In this document: piece after piece, positions 1 to 7,633 of the stretch
Layout of the letters: each line of letters opens with the position of its first letter
How positions within the stretch are numbered: position 1 is the stretch's first letter
Assembly (NCBI RefSeq): GCF_002897295.1
Contig: NZ_BEXF01000001.1
Location: forward strand, 310,001-374,000
Reading direction: 5' to 3'
Length of the DNA stretch: 64,000 bases
Source of the DNA: Brevibacillus reuszeri
Lineage (GTDB): Bacteria > Bacillota > Bacilli > Brevibacillales > Brevibacillaceae
Translations under genes and position numbers: made by a program
The notes under the pieces: model-generated
Database searches by the model: none
The model's input: the letters and a program-made list of their open reading frames with translations, nothing else
What the model was told of the DNA's origin: nothing

Positions 1-456
1 TTCTGCACCGGTGTAAGATTTGATGGTAACATCCGGATACGCTTTTTTCAGGGTGCGAAGCGTATCGAGATAGTATTCGAATGGTTGATGCTGGTTATGG
101 CCACCTACAATGTGGAATTCGCGGATGCCAGGATGGAAACGCGTTTCTACATAATGAAGCAATTCTTCGGTGTTCATCGTATACGCGCCCTCGTCGCCTT
201 CATCGCGGCGGAAGCCACAGAATTTACAGTGAGCTTCACATACGTTTGTAGGGTTAATATAGAGATTTTGCAAAAAGTAGACATTGTCTTGATTTTTACG
301 ATAATTGACAATGTTTGCCAATTGCCCAATGGTGAGCAGATCGTTAGAGTTGAACAGGGTGACACCGTCTTCTAGTGTGAGACGTTCGCCGTGCATGACT
401 TTTTCAGCGATTCCAGCGAGCGATTTATCTTGGATGGCTAAGGTTTCAACCGCCAT
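1..456 (-). CDS. mqnE: Aminofutalosine synthase MqnE, N-terminal part (3' end outside window)
   Basis: Radical SAM enzyme of the futalosine route to menaquinone. It joins the 3-enolpyruvylbenzoate unit to SAM-derived adenosine to give aminodeoxyfutalosine in the cytosol. The 152 visible residues show the radical SAM cysteines C73, C77 and C80 in NVCEAHCKFCGFRR, then the IREFHIVGG strand and IKSYTGAE, which fit MqnE better than MqnC. The ATG at 456 follows an AAAGGAAGTG ribosome site. A GC-rich hairpin (517-542) lies in its leader. The reading frame leaves the window at base 1, so the C-terminal half is not seen. The family call is strong; MqnE over its radical SAM sister MqnC rests on these motifs only. 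Confidence 0.88.
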   Translation of the reverse strand, partial: MAVETLAIQDKSLAGIAEKVMHGERLTLEDGVTLFNSNDLLTIGQLANIVNYRKNQDNVYFLQNLYINPTNVCEAHCKFCGFRRDEGDEGAYTMNTEELLHYVETRFHPGIREFHIVGGHNQHQPFEYYLDTLRTLKKAYPDVTIKSYTGAE

Positions 457-516
457 TCCAAACACTTCCTTTCCAAATCAAATAGTCGTAGTAGCTAGGG
501 AGTTCATCACATTTTT

Positions 517-542
517 CCCCCCATTCTAAGCGTTCTGGGGGG
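517..542 (-). other. GC-rich hairpin in the mqnE leader
   Basis: Six Cs (517-522) and six Gs (537-542) flank a 14-nt loop, about 60 nt upstream of the mqnE start. There is no U-tract in the mqnE direction, so it is not an ordinary terminator. It could be an mRNA stability or attenuation element. The rest of the 457-781 gap holds only the promoter of the next gene. Confidence 0.4.
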
Positions 543-710
543 ATGGAGAAATCACCTATAAAAACAAAAAGTTTCGGGCAACAAGGCACCTATATTATAA
601 ACCTCTTAGGTTTTGCGAACAATATCATAAGTTCTCCAAGTGCATACTGTAAAATTCTAACATTTACCGTCAAATGTTGCTTGTTTTTTGGGGAAAGTGG
701 GAAATTATGT

Positions 711-739
711 TTGCGAAAACGTAGCAGATCTTGTAAAAT
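711..739 (+). promoter_or_regulatory. Sigma-A-like promoter of the Spo0E-like gene
   Basis: TTGCGA (711-716) and TAAAAT (734-739) are 17 nt apart. They are followed by an AGGAGGAG ribosome site just before the ATG at 782. Confidence 0.5.
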
Positions 740-781
740 ATAGGTAAGAAAGCCTGAACTACAATTAGGAGGAGCTTCAAA

Positions 782-1132
782 ATGCGGGACGTTTTACTCG
801 AAAAAATCGAACTCCTTCGACAGCGTATGGTAAATATAGGGTTAGAGTTTGGGTTAGATCATCCAGAAGTCCTAGAATACAGTATACAAATTGATCAACT
901 ACACAACGAACTGAACCAGATAGATCATCATAATCTGTCTAAGGCCGGTAGCCGAAAAAAACCATATCGTTTTTACTTGCTGGAAAACAAAGCTTTTTTG
1001 CGTAGAGAGGGGGAAACCCTCTTTTTTGTTTTTTTCAACAAGAATGGGCGCCACAAGTGCAGGGTAACCTTGTGGGAAAGGAAGCTTCTTTGTATACTGA
1101 AGATAAGTAAGAAACAAGGGAACCAGGAGTAA
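782..1132 (+). CDS. Spo0E-like aspartyl-phosphate phosphatase, probably frameshifted
   Basis: Residues 1-50 match the short helical-hairpin Spo0E family that dephosphorylates Spo0A~P: LLEKIELLRQRM, then a loop, then YSIQIDQLHNEL, where SIQID corresponds to the family SxxLD signature. The family is normally about 50-90 residues. As read, the frame runs to 116 residues straight through a strong intrinsic terminator (1006-1028). A run of seven As at 955-961 offers an explanation: with eight As the frame would end at TAG 1003-1005, exactly one base before the hairpin. The C-terminal 55 residues as read are therefore doubtful. Possible causes are a sequencing error, a real mutation, or slippage on the A-run. 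Confidence 0.65.
   Translation: MRDVLLEKIELLRQRMVNIGLEFGLDHPEVLEYSIQIDQLHNELNQIDHHNLSKAGSRKKPYRFYLLENKAFLRREGETLFFVFFNKNGRHKCRVTLWERKLLCILKISKKQGNQE
1006..1030 (+). terminator. Intrinsic terminator inside the 3' part of the Spo0E-like ORF
   Basis: AGAGGG (1006-1011), loop GGAAA, CCCTCT (1017-1022), then a long T tract interrupted by one G. Confidence 0.85.
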
Positions 1133-1155
1133 GCCTGCAAAGGAGTGATAAAAGC

Positions 1156-1515
1156 ATGATTACATTGACAGAGCAAGCCAGCCACAAGGTCAAGGAAATG
1201 TTGGCGGCAGAAGGCAAGGAAGGCTTGTTTTTGCGTGTGGGTGTCAGACCCGGTGGTTGCAGCGGCTTTACCTATGGTATGGGCTGGGATCATGAAATGA
1301 AGGAAGGCGATGAGACCTTCGAGCAGCACGGTGTGAAAATTGTTGTCGACAAAGACAGCTATCTATACATTAAAGGAACCGAAATCGACTACAAGGAATC
1401 CATGATGGGCGGAGGCTTTTCCATCGAGAATCCGAATGCGATTGCGTCCTGTGGCTGCGGGTCATCTTTCAAGACGGCACTGGCAAAAGGCAAAGAAGAA
1501 AAATGTGACGACTAA
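1156..1515 (+). CDS. HesB/IscA-type iron-sulfur cluster carrier
   Basis: A-type Fe-S assembly protein of 119 residues, the usual family length. The three cluster-ligand cysteines are visible: C35 in RPGGCSGF and C99/C101 in ASCGCGSSF. Such proteins receive Fe-S clusters from the SUF machinery and hand them to apo-enzymes in the cytosol; ErpA or YutM is the closest functional label. The start is fixed by AAAGGAGTG 8 nt before the ATG. The gene is monocistronic with its own terminator. Confidence 0.93.
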   Translation: MITLTEQASHKVKEMLAAEGKEGLFLRVGVRPGGCSGFTYGMGWDHEMKEGDETFEQHGVKIVVDKDSYLYIKGTEIDYKESMMGGGFSIENPNAIASCGCGSSFKTALAKGKEEKCDD

Positions 1516-1540
1516 GTCCATCATAGCAGTGGTTTACAAG

Positions 1541-1588
1541 ACCTCTCTCGACTGTGTAGCAAGCTACATGTGTCGGGGAGGTTTTTTT
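1541..1588 (+). terminator. Intrinsic terminator of the HesB/IscA gene
   Basis: ACCTC at 1541 pairs with GAGGT ending at 1581; an inner stem GTAGC/GCTAC adds to it. Seven Ts follow. Confidence 0.9.
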
Positions 1589-1671
1589 GTTTGGATTGAG
1601 AAATTTTTTTCAAATAATGTCACAAAAGGGATTCGTTGTTTGTTATACCTGTCATTCGGAGGTGAGATGGC

Positions 1672-3018
1672 TTGGAGAAGAAGGAATTGGAGCAGGCGAT
1701 AAAGGAGGTTAAGGCCGGAGACATAGATCAATTCGGAGTCATCATCGACATCATGCAAAAGCCGTTATTTGTGTACTGCTATCATATGCTCGGTCACAGA
1801 CAAGAGGCTGAAGATGCGGTGCAGGAAGTATTTCTTAAAGCCTATGAGCAAATCGATAGCTATCGAAGTGTAGTTTCCTTTTCCGCTTGGCTGTACAAAA
1901 TTGCATATCATCATTGTCTCAACCTGCTAAAAAGGGCGAGGCTGGGCCGCATCGTCACTTTTTGGAAAACGGGAATCCCCACTTTCAGTCGTCATGAAGG
2001 AGAGGAACGGATTGATCGGGAGTATTTGAATAACCCGCTTCACCTGGCCTTATTGAAACTATCTGCAAGCGAGCGCAATCTCATCATTTTGCGCGTAGTG
2101 GAAGACAAGGGCTATGACGAGCTTTCCATTCAGCAGTCCAGTGAATGGAAACGACAACTGATGGATGTGGTGGAAGGTGACTTCGATGTCAAAGATCAGG
2201 TCCTTCAAAAATTATATGAACGAAAAAAACAAAGGGAGGCAATCTCAGTGAAAAAACGAATCGGGTTGATTGTTGCAGCTACACTTGTGCTTGGGGGGAC
2301 GACTGCATTTGCAGCGATGAAGGTGTATGAGCTAAAAAACGACCAGGGAGAAGCAGTGGTGAGAGTAAGTGAGACTGCCGAGCCAGAAGTTGATTTTACG
2401 GGGGACAGAGCTGAAATCATGAATCAAATTCGCGCAACGTTGCAGCCAGGAGCGCGGGTAGCTGTCTATATCGCAGGACCAGATAATCCGGATAAAAATG
2501 TGAGCTTTATGGAAATTCCTCTTATAATGACAGAACAATCCGAGCTGCAGAAAAAAGTGGGGAGCTTTTTCGAAATACCGCAGGAGCTTGTTGGGGGATA
2601 CAAGTTTGTTGAGGGAGATATTAACCATCAACTGAACGAAGACGCTTCGGCATTTTTTGATGAAATGGTGAAGGATGCTGAACGGGACAATAAGAAGGTG
2701 CTCGTTCGGGATTTGCCTGCTAATCCAAAGCTCCAATACTTGTACCTTACGTACAAAGCAAGTAAAGGGGAAGTGTATGTGAATCTGACCAATTTTGAAA
2801 ATATGAAATGGGTCAGTGATGAGGCACGCCCGAATGAAACGGTGGAAAAGGTAACCGTACAGAACAAAGAAGCGTTGTATCATGTCCGTAAGCTAAATGA
2901 CAAAGAATCAAAGTTCGTTCAAGTTTACCAAGATGATAAAAAGAGGCTGATAGAAGTCAGAACGACAGCCCCTGACATAACCAAGGAAGATTTGCTGAAG
3001 ATTGCCGAAAAGCTGTAA
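1672..3018 (+). CDS. Fusion of a truncated ECF sigma factor with a membrane anti-sigma-like protein
   Basis: Residues 26-92 are a classic ECF sigma region 2 (AEDAVQEVFLKAYEQI, SFSAWLYKIAYHHCLN). Residues 125-151 begin region 4 (LKLSASERNLIILRVVEDKGYDELS) but break off before the second half of the helix-turn-helix. From about residue 153 the sequence changes to the N-terminus of a typical partner protein (SSEWKRQLMDVVEGD), with a membrane segment at 197-215 and a large extracytoplasmic part resembling DUF4367 anti-sigma proteins. This looks like an in-frame deletion that fused two neighbouring genes. Region 4 lacks its DNA-recognition helix, so -35 binding should be lost. The start is TTG at 1672, 6 nt after GGAGGTGA; the nearer ATG is out of frame. 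Confidence 0.75.
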   Translation: MEKKELEQAIKEVKAGDIDQFGVIIDIMQKPLFVYCYHMLGHRQEAEDAVQEVFLKAYEQIDSYRSVVSFSAWLYKIAYHHCLNLLKRARLGRIVTFWKTGIPTFSRHEGEERIDREYLNNPLHLALLKLSASERNLIILRVVEDKGYDELSIQQSSEWKRQLMDVVEGDFDVKDQVLQKLYERKKQREAISVKKRIGLIVAATLVLGGTTAFAAMKVYELKNDQGEAVVRVSETAEPEVDFTGDRAEIMNQIRATLQPGARVAVYIAGPDNPDKNVSFMEIPLIMTEQSELQKKVGSFFEIPQELVGGYKFVEGDINHQLNEDASAFFDEMVKDAERDNKKVLVRDLPANPKLQYLYLTYKASKGEVYVNLTNFENMKWVSDEARPNETVEKVTVQNKEALYHVRKLNDKESKFVQVYQDDKKRLIEVRTTAPDITKEDLLKIAEKL

Positions 3019-3050
3019 CCGTATCCTTCCAATTATCTTCCACGTATTTA

Positions 3051-3085
3051 CAAGAGCAGCTCCTTTGGGACTGCTCTTGCTTCAT
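3051..3085 (+). terminator. Terminator-like hairpin after the sigma fusion
   Basis: CAAGAGCAG (3051-3059) pairs with CTGCTCTTG (3071-3079); the following T-tract is weak. Confidence 0.55.
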
Positions 3086-3119
3086 TATAGATGAAAGTGT
3101 ACGTGGGGAGTGAAGTGAA

Positions 3120-4607
3120 GTGGCGGATAGGATACAGAGTTATGCAGGCTATCAGTGGCTGTTTTTGGGGGCGCTGGTAATCGGCTGTCTGGGGGATTTC
3201 TTGTTTTACGGAAAAGAGTTTGGCATTTCCTTTCCCTTGTTTTTGATCGCGATGTATGCCTTCTTTTTCTGGCAGGCACATCTGCGCAGTCATTTACGGA
3301 TTACGGCTCGGCAGGCTTTCGCATGGCTTTTGACCGTGCCGAATCTCATGCTGTCATGTACCTTCTTTTTATACGCCAATGAGCTTTTTCACTTGATCAA
3401 TTTTGTTCTGGTTTTGTTTTTGTTCGTTGTCCAGACGATGCTACTCACAGAAAGGCATCAATCGAAATGGTACACGCTTGGCTTTGTAGGGGATTTGCTG
3501 GAGACTGTGCTGGTTTATACACTGAAGTACACACGTCTGCCGTTCGTTATGGCAAAGGAATGGATCAAGTCCAGGGTGGATCGTGAAAAGTATAGCATCG
3601 TGATAAAGGTGCTCGCAGGAGTGGGAATATCCTTGCCGATCTTGCTCGTGGTGCTCGGACTGTTATCTCACGCTGACCAGGTTTTTAGTCATTTTTTGAC
3701 GGAGATCCCAAGTATGCTGTTCGACTGGGATTCTGCTGAAGCAATATTTCGCTTGTTTTTGATTGGCTTGTTTTCTCTCCTTTTCTATGGCTATCTGTAT
3801 ACTCTATTTGGTCCACGGGAGGCGACAGTCGCACTCCCGGTGAAGGAAGCAGAGGAGAAAAAGATCGTCTGGGACGGCATTATTTTGGTGACGCTTCTGA
3901 CGATTATCAATGTGGTGTACGCTGCGTTTGTGTTTATCCAGATCTCGTATTTGTTTAGTGGCCAAGAGACGATGCTGCCAGCAGGGATGACGTATGCCGA
4001 GTACGCCAAAAACGGGTTTCAAGAGCTGGTCACGGTGACTGTGATCAATTTCATCATTTTGCTTAGCACCATGCACCTGGCGTCGCGAGCAAAGCCTCTC
4101 TTGTATCGTTTGGTGCAGATTCTTCTTAGCTTCCTGACGATTTGCACGAGCTTTATGCTTTTTTCTGCCTATTTCCGCCTGTCGCTTTATGAGGAAGCGT
4201 ATGGCTATACACATTCGCGATTGCTGGCACATGCATTTATGATTTTCTTGTTCGTGCTGTTTGTGATTGCGCTTCTGAAAATTTGGCGTAACCGCTTTTC
4301 CCTGATCCAATATTACGTGGTAGTAGCTTTGATTTTTTATGTAGTGCTGAACTACGTGAACATGGATGCCATGATTGCAAAGAACAATCTCAACCGGTAT
4401 TACGCGACAGGAAACATCGACATCGAGTATTTGAGCAGACTCTCGTATGACGCCGTCCCTGTCATGATGGAGCTGACGAAGGATCAGTCTGTGGCTGAAT
4501 CCTTGCATTATCGGTTGAAGTATAAAAGAGAGGAAGTACAGGAGGACAAGAGCTGGCAGTCCTTTAATCTCTCGAAGTATCGGGCAAAGCAATATTTGCA
4601 GGATTGA
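3120..4607 (+). CDS. DUF4173/DUF4153-type polytopic membrane protein
   Basis: A 495-residue integral membrane protein with about ten or more hydrophobic segments over residues 10-410 and a soluble C-terminal tail rich in Tyr, Lys and Arg. The late motif around DAMIAKNNLNRY, then IDIEYLSRLSYDAVP, is characteristic of the DUF4173 family, whose biochemical role is unknown. It starts at GTG 3120 behind GGGGAGTG. It lies 100 bp after the sigma/anti-sigma fusion on the same strand, and proteins of this family are often near ECF sigma loci, so an envelope-stress link is possible but unproven. Confidence 0.8.
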   Translation: MADRIQSYAGYQWLFLGALVIGCLGDFLFYGKEFGISFPLFLIAMYAFFFWQAHLRSHLRITARQAFAWLLTVPNLMLSCTFFLYANELFHLINFVLVLFLFVVQTMLLTERHQSKWYTLGFVGDLLETVLVYTLKYTRLPFVMAKEWIKSRVDREKYSIVIKVLAGVGISLPILLVVLGLLSHADQVFSHFLTEIPSMLFDWDSAEAIFRLFLIGLFSLLFYGYLYTLFGPREATVALPVKEAEEKKIVWDGIILVTLLTIINVVYAAFVFIQISYLFSGQETMLPAGMTYAEYAKNGFQELVTVTVINFIILLSTMHLASRAKPLLYRLVQILLSFLTICTSFMLFSAYFRLSLYEEAYGYTHSRLLAHAFMIFLFVLFVIALLKIWRNRFSLIQYYVVVALIFYVVLNYVNMDAMIAKNNLNRYYATGNIDIEYLSRLSYDAVPVMMELTKDQSVAESLHYRLKYKREEVQEDKSWQSFNLSKYRAKQYLQD

Positions 4608-4629
4608 ATGTATGAAAGCGGAGGCGTGA

Positions 4630-5208
4630 TCAACTACGTCCCCGCTTTCTTCTGAATGCAAGCCAGATGGCTGCTAGAACTGCCAGAGTGAGTAGAGCAA
4701 GCACGCTGTATGGTACGAGTTTTTGCGTCCAGACGATTTCTACTGACTGGCTGGGGGGATTGCCGGGACCAAGCGTAAGTAGATCATCTGTGGCATGAAT
4801 TAACTCCGCTGTCCGGCTGCATATATGTGTCTCGAGAACGTCTCTCTCCCAATAAGAGGCGTAAACGAGATATTCTTTACCAGCCTCAAAGGGAGCTCCG
4901 CAGCCGAGTTCCCACCCCTCTGTAAAGATGAGGACTTGGGTTTGGTCTATCCCCTTCCATGTAGACTGGACGTCCAGCACGACCTCGAAGCCGCCGCGGA
5001 CACGCTTATTCGAAAGCGGTATCCATTCACGCCAATCACTTGTTTCTTGGACTTGAATGACTTTGCCAGAAAAGATGACTGCTGATTGCTGGATGGCTTC
5101 CTTGGGAGAGGGGGTGCTACAGCTGCATGCATGAGCAGGTGTGGCTTGGAAAAAGAAGGAGGTAGTTAAAAAGACCGCGAATAAAACGGTTAAAATATGT
5201 CGCTGCAT
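4630..5208 (-). CDS. TIMP-like exported, membrane-anchored protein
   Basis: 192 residues. A signal peptide (1-27) ends ATPAHA, so cleavage would expose an N-terminal CSC. This matches the CxC N-terminus by which tissue-inhibitor-of-metalloproteinase (TIMP) domains chelate the protease zinc. An OB-fold-like domain follows, with further cysteines (ELGCGAPF, THICSRT), then a C-terminal membrane helix (about 165-184) and FRRKRGRS tail. It would sit on the outer face of the membrane. Function in bacteria is not settled; protease inhibition is an analogy only. It could alternatively be processed as a lipoprotein, although the lipobox is poor. Confidence 0.7.
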   Translation of the reverse strand: MQRHILTVLFAVFLTTSFFFQATPAHACSCSTPSPKEAIQQSAVIFSGKVIQVQETSDWREWIPLSNKRVRGGFEVVLDVQSTWKGIDQTQVLIFTEGWELGCGAPFEAGKEYLVYASYWERDVLETHICSRTAELIHATDDLLTLGPGNPPSQSVEIVWTQKLVPYSVLALLTLAVLAAIWLAFRRKRGRS

Positions 5209-5264
5209 GAATTATCACTCCCATCAAACCATAAGACGACAGGGGGAGGGAAAAGTTTCCAATT

Positions 5265-6080
5265 ATGATTGCCGTATTCGTACTCGCTTGTGTGGTCATA
5301 GGAGCAGCAACCCTCCTCTTTCACACGCTGTACGTCAAAACAACAACGATATCCATGTCAGTACCTAGCGTGCCCCGCCTCACTCTCGTCCATTTTACGG
5401 ATATACATGGGCGTATACGCTTTTTGAACGGACCATTGCATCGCTTGATCAATCGTCTAGCTCCTGATGTAGTGCTAGTGACTGGGGATTTGGCACAGCA
5501 TAGCGGGCAGCTAAACCAAGTGCTTATGGAGCTTTCACGAATCAACCCTAGAGTCGGCATTTATTTCGTACCTGGTAACTACGAACGGGAGGAGGTCATT
5601 TGCCTTCGTAAAAGGCTGTACTCCTCGGAGGCTTATGCTGTGAACAAAAAGGCTTGGGAAGAGTATATGATCGTGTTGGAGAATGAGGGACGATTGATAA
5701 AGATAGGCGATAGCCGGATTTTGATTTATGGCTTTGATAATTCTACCTACGGAAACGAACGGTATGCGTGGGACGATTCCGAGCCAGCAGACCTGACTGT
5801 TTTTCTCGCTCATTCTCCGAACATCATTACGTTGATTCATCAGAACGGGCTAAAGGCGGATTTGCTGTTGTCGGGTCATACCCATGGGGGACAAATTCGA
5901 TTGTTTGGAAAACCGCTGGGGGGTGGAGCGTACAAGCATTTTCACGTTGGGCAAAAAGGGGACGAAGCCGTTGGCATATTTAGCATCAGCCGCGGGCTGG
6001 GAACTGCAAAGCTGCCTGTTCGTTTGTGCTGTTTTCCCGAAATCACCGTTTATCAGATAAATCATCATCAGCTAAAGTGA
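5265..6080 (+). CDS. Membrane-anchored calcineurin-like metallophosphoesterase
   Basis: 271 residues with an N-terminal membrane anchor (1-20). Metallophosphoesterase motifs follow: HFTDIHG (D47/H49 region), VTGDLA, PGNYE and SGHTHGGQ. The third motif is normally GNHE/GNHD, and here the histidine is a tyrosine, so the usual proton donor or metal partner is missing. The remaining metal ligands are intact. The closest characterised group is the YkuE/YkoQ/YpbG family of phospholipid or nucleotide phosphoesterases; the substrate is unknown. It is divergent from the TIMP-like gene. Confidence 0.8.
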   Translation: MIAVFVLACVVIGAATLLFHTLYVKTTTISMSVPSVPRLTLVHFTDIHGRIRFLNGPLHRLINRLAPDVVLVTGDLAQHSGQLNQVLMELSRINPRVGIYFVPGNYEREEVICLRKRLYSSEAYAVNKKAWEEYMIVLENEGRLIKIGDSRILIYGFDNSTYGNERYAWDDSEPADLTVFLAHSPNIITLIHQNGLKADLLLSGHTHGGQIRLFGKPLGGGAYKHFHVGQKGDEAVGIFSISRGLGTAKLPVRLCCFPEITVYQINHHQLK

Positions 6081-6081
6081 A

Positions 6082-6126
6082 AGCCCTTGCTGTTGCTAAG
6101 AAAGGCAACGACAAGGACTTTTTTAC
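6082..6126. terminator. Bidirectional terminator between convergent genes
   Basis: An imperfect long hairpin (AAGCCCTTG...CAAGGACTTTTTT, with TGTTGC/GGCAAC inside) lies between the phosphoesterase and the minus-strand amidohydrolase. Confidence 0.7.
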
Positions 6127-6137
6127 GTAACGAGAGA

Positions 6138-7580
6138 CTACCGGCGAGCTGCTGGTTTGATGTCTGCTGGTATCGGACAGACATATGTAGCGCCATCGAG
6201 CTTTTCTACAAGCTCCGCTTTTGCTTCGGCGATGAGTTCCGGGTTCAACATCATCTCTACAGCTGTGGCCGCCATGATTTTTCCCGCATGCAGCATTCCT
6301 TTGTGACCGATCGAGGTACCACCCTGGGCAACGGCTTGCCACGAGTGTAGCTGAGTACCCATGGCAAAGCAGGTTGTCGAGCACTGTACGGTCGGAATGA
6401 TCCAGCTGACGTCGCCTACATCAGTCGAGCCAGACATGAGTCTTGCTGCTGGCATGAGCGGCATTAAAATGCTAGACAACTCTTGCTCCTTCAATTGCTC
6501 AGCCATGCCTTTTCCTTTGGCTCCCAACACCTTTGCAATCATTTGCAGCTCACTGTTTTTGTCCGAGTCGGGAATCGTCGTGCGAATTTGACGAGCGAAT
6601 TCTTTCTCGTTCTGATCGAATTCGGGTACCCCCAGCTCGGTAAAGTTGCTGTACATGACGCGTTCCATCGTCTGATTCGGGATGAGATTGGAGCAGGCTT
6701 TGTCAAAAATGATATCGACAGCTGTCTCGGTCATCATGGCAGCCCCACGTGCAATTTGGCAAACGCGCTGATAAATTTCTTCCACTTGATGTGTTTTCGG
6801 TGCGCGAATCAGGTAGAGTACATCTGCCTCTGCCTGAACGACATTCGGTGAGAAGCCGCCGCTATTTGTGATGGCATAGTGGATACGGGCTTCAGGAATG
6901 ATATGCTCGCGCAAGTAATTGACGCCGATATTCATCAGCTCTACTGCGTCCAGTGCACTGCGTCCCAGATGAGGGGCGGCGGCGGCATGGGCAGCTTTGC
7001 CTTTGAATTTGAAATAGACCTGATAGTTGGCAAGACTGCTAATGGACATGAGCGTATTGAAGGTTTGGGGATGCCAGCAAATCGCGAAATCAGCGTCATT
7101 GAACAAGCCTTCGCGTGCCATGTAGGCTTTGCCTGATCCACCTTCCTCAGCGGGGCATCCGTAGTAACGAACTGTTCCCTGGATTCCGTTTTCCTCCATG
7201 TAGTGTCGGATCGCGACTGCCGCAGCCAGAGAGCCTGTACCAAGCAGATTATGACCGCAGCCATGTCCGTTTCCGCCTGCCACGATGGGCTGATGAGTGG
7301 CATTGCCGCGCTCCTGGCTCAGGCCAGAGAGAGCATCGTATTCACCGAGAATAGCGACGACCGGACTGCCACTGCCATAGCTTCCAATAAATGCGGTTTC
7401 AATTCCCGCGACTCCTTTTTCTACGGTGAAGCCTTCTGCTTCCAAGGTTTTGCAGAGTAATTCCGCAGAACGAAACTCCTCAAAACGCGTCTCCGCATAC
7501 TCCCAGATTCGATCACTCACATTTGTGAAGAGGTCGCTTTTTTGATCAATGATTTCCGCAATTCTTTGACGATTGAACAT
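6138..7580 (-). CDS. M20-family amidohydrolase, AbgB-like (p-aminobenzoyl-glutamate hydrolase type)
   Basis: 480 residues of the M20D amidohydrolase family. Metal-site motifs include GEYDAL, GHGCGHNLLGTGS, the PAEEGGSGKAYM catalytic glutamates and the dimerisation-domain KAAHAAA segment. The closest characterised member is AbgB, which cleaves p-aminobenzoyl-glutamate. Other members act on N-acyl amino acids or indole-acetyl-amino acids, so the substrate is open. The ATG at 7580 is chosen because GAGGTG sits 6 nt upstream; the longer frame from GTG 7589 would begin inside the ribosome site. It follows an MFS transporter on the same strand (53 bp gap), suggesting uptake and hydrolysis of the same amide. 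Confidence 0.85.
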   Translation of the reverse strand: MFNRQRIAEIIDQKSDLFTNVSDRIWEYAETRFEEFRSAELLCKTLEAEGFTVEKGVAGIETAFIGSYGSGSPVVAILGEYDALSGLSQERGNATHQPIVAGGNGHGCGHNLLGTGSLAAAVAIRHYMEENGIQGTVRYYGCPAEEGGSGKAYMAREGLFNDADFAICWHPQTFNTLMSISSLANYQVYFKFKGKAAHAAAAPHLGRSALDAVELMNIGVNYLREHIIPEARIHYAITNSGGFSPNVVQAEADVLYLIRAPKTHQVEEIYQRVCQIARGAAMMTETAVDIIFDKACSNLIPNQTMERVMYSNFTELGVPEFDQNEKEFARQIRTTIPDSDKNSELQMIAKVLGAKGKGMAEQLKEQELSSILMPLMPAARLMSGSTDVGDVSWIIPTVQCSTTCFAMGTQLHSWQAVAQGGTSIGHKGMLHAGKIMAATAVEMMLNPELIAEAKAELVEKLDGATYVCPIPADIKPAARR

Positions 7581-7633
7581 GAAGAACACCTCGCTGCATT
7601 TTCAAAATTTTTACGAATCGTTCCATTTCGCGC

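Noticed and set aside
3804..4661. Long minus-strand frame (285 codons) opposite the DUF4173 gene
   Set aside because: Composition is atypical (His/Arg rich), there is no ribosome site, and the plus-strand product has clear membrane-protein structure.
6138..7589. GTG at 7589 as the start of the M20 amidohydrolase
   Set aside because: It lies within the GAGGTG ribosome site of the better-placed ATG at 7580.
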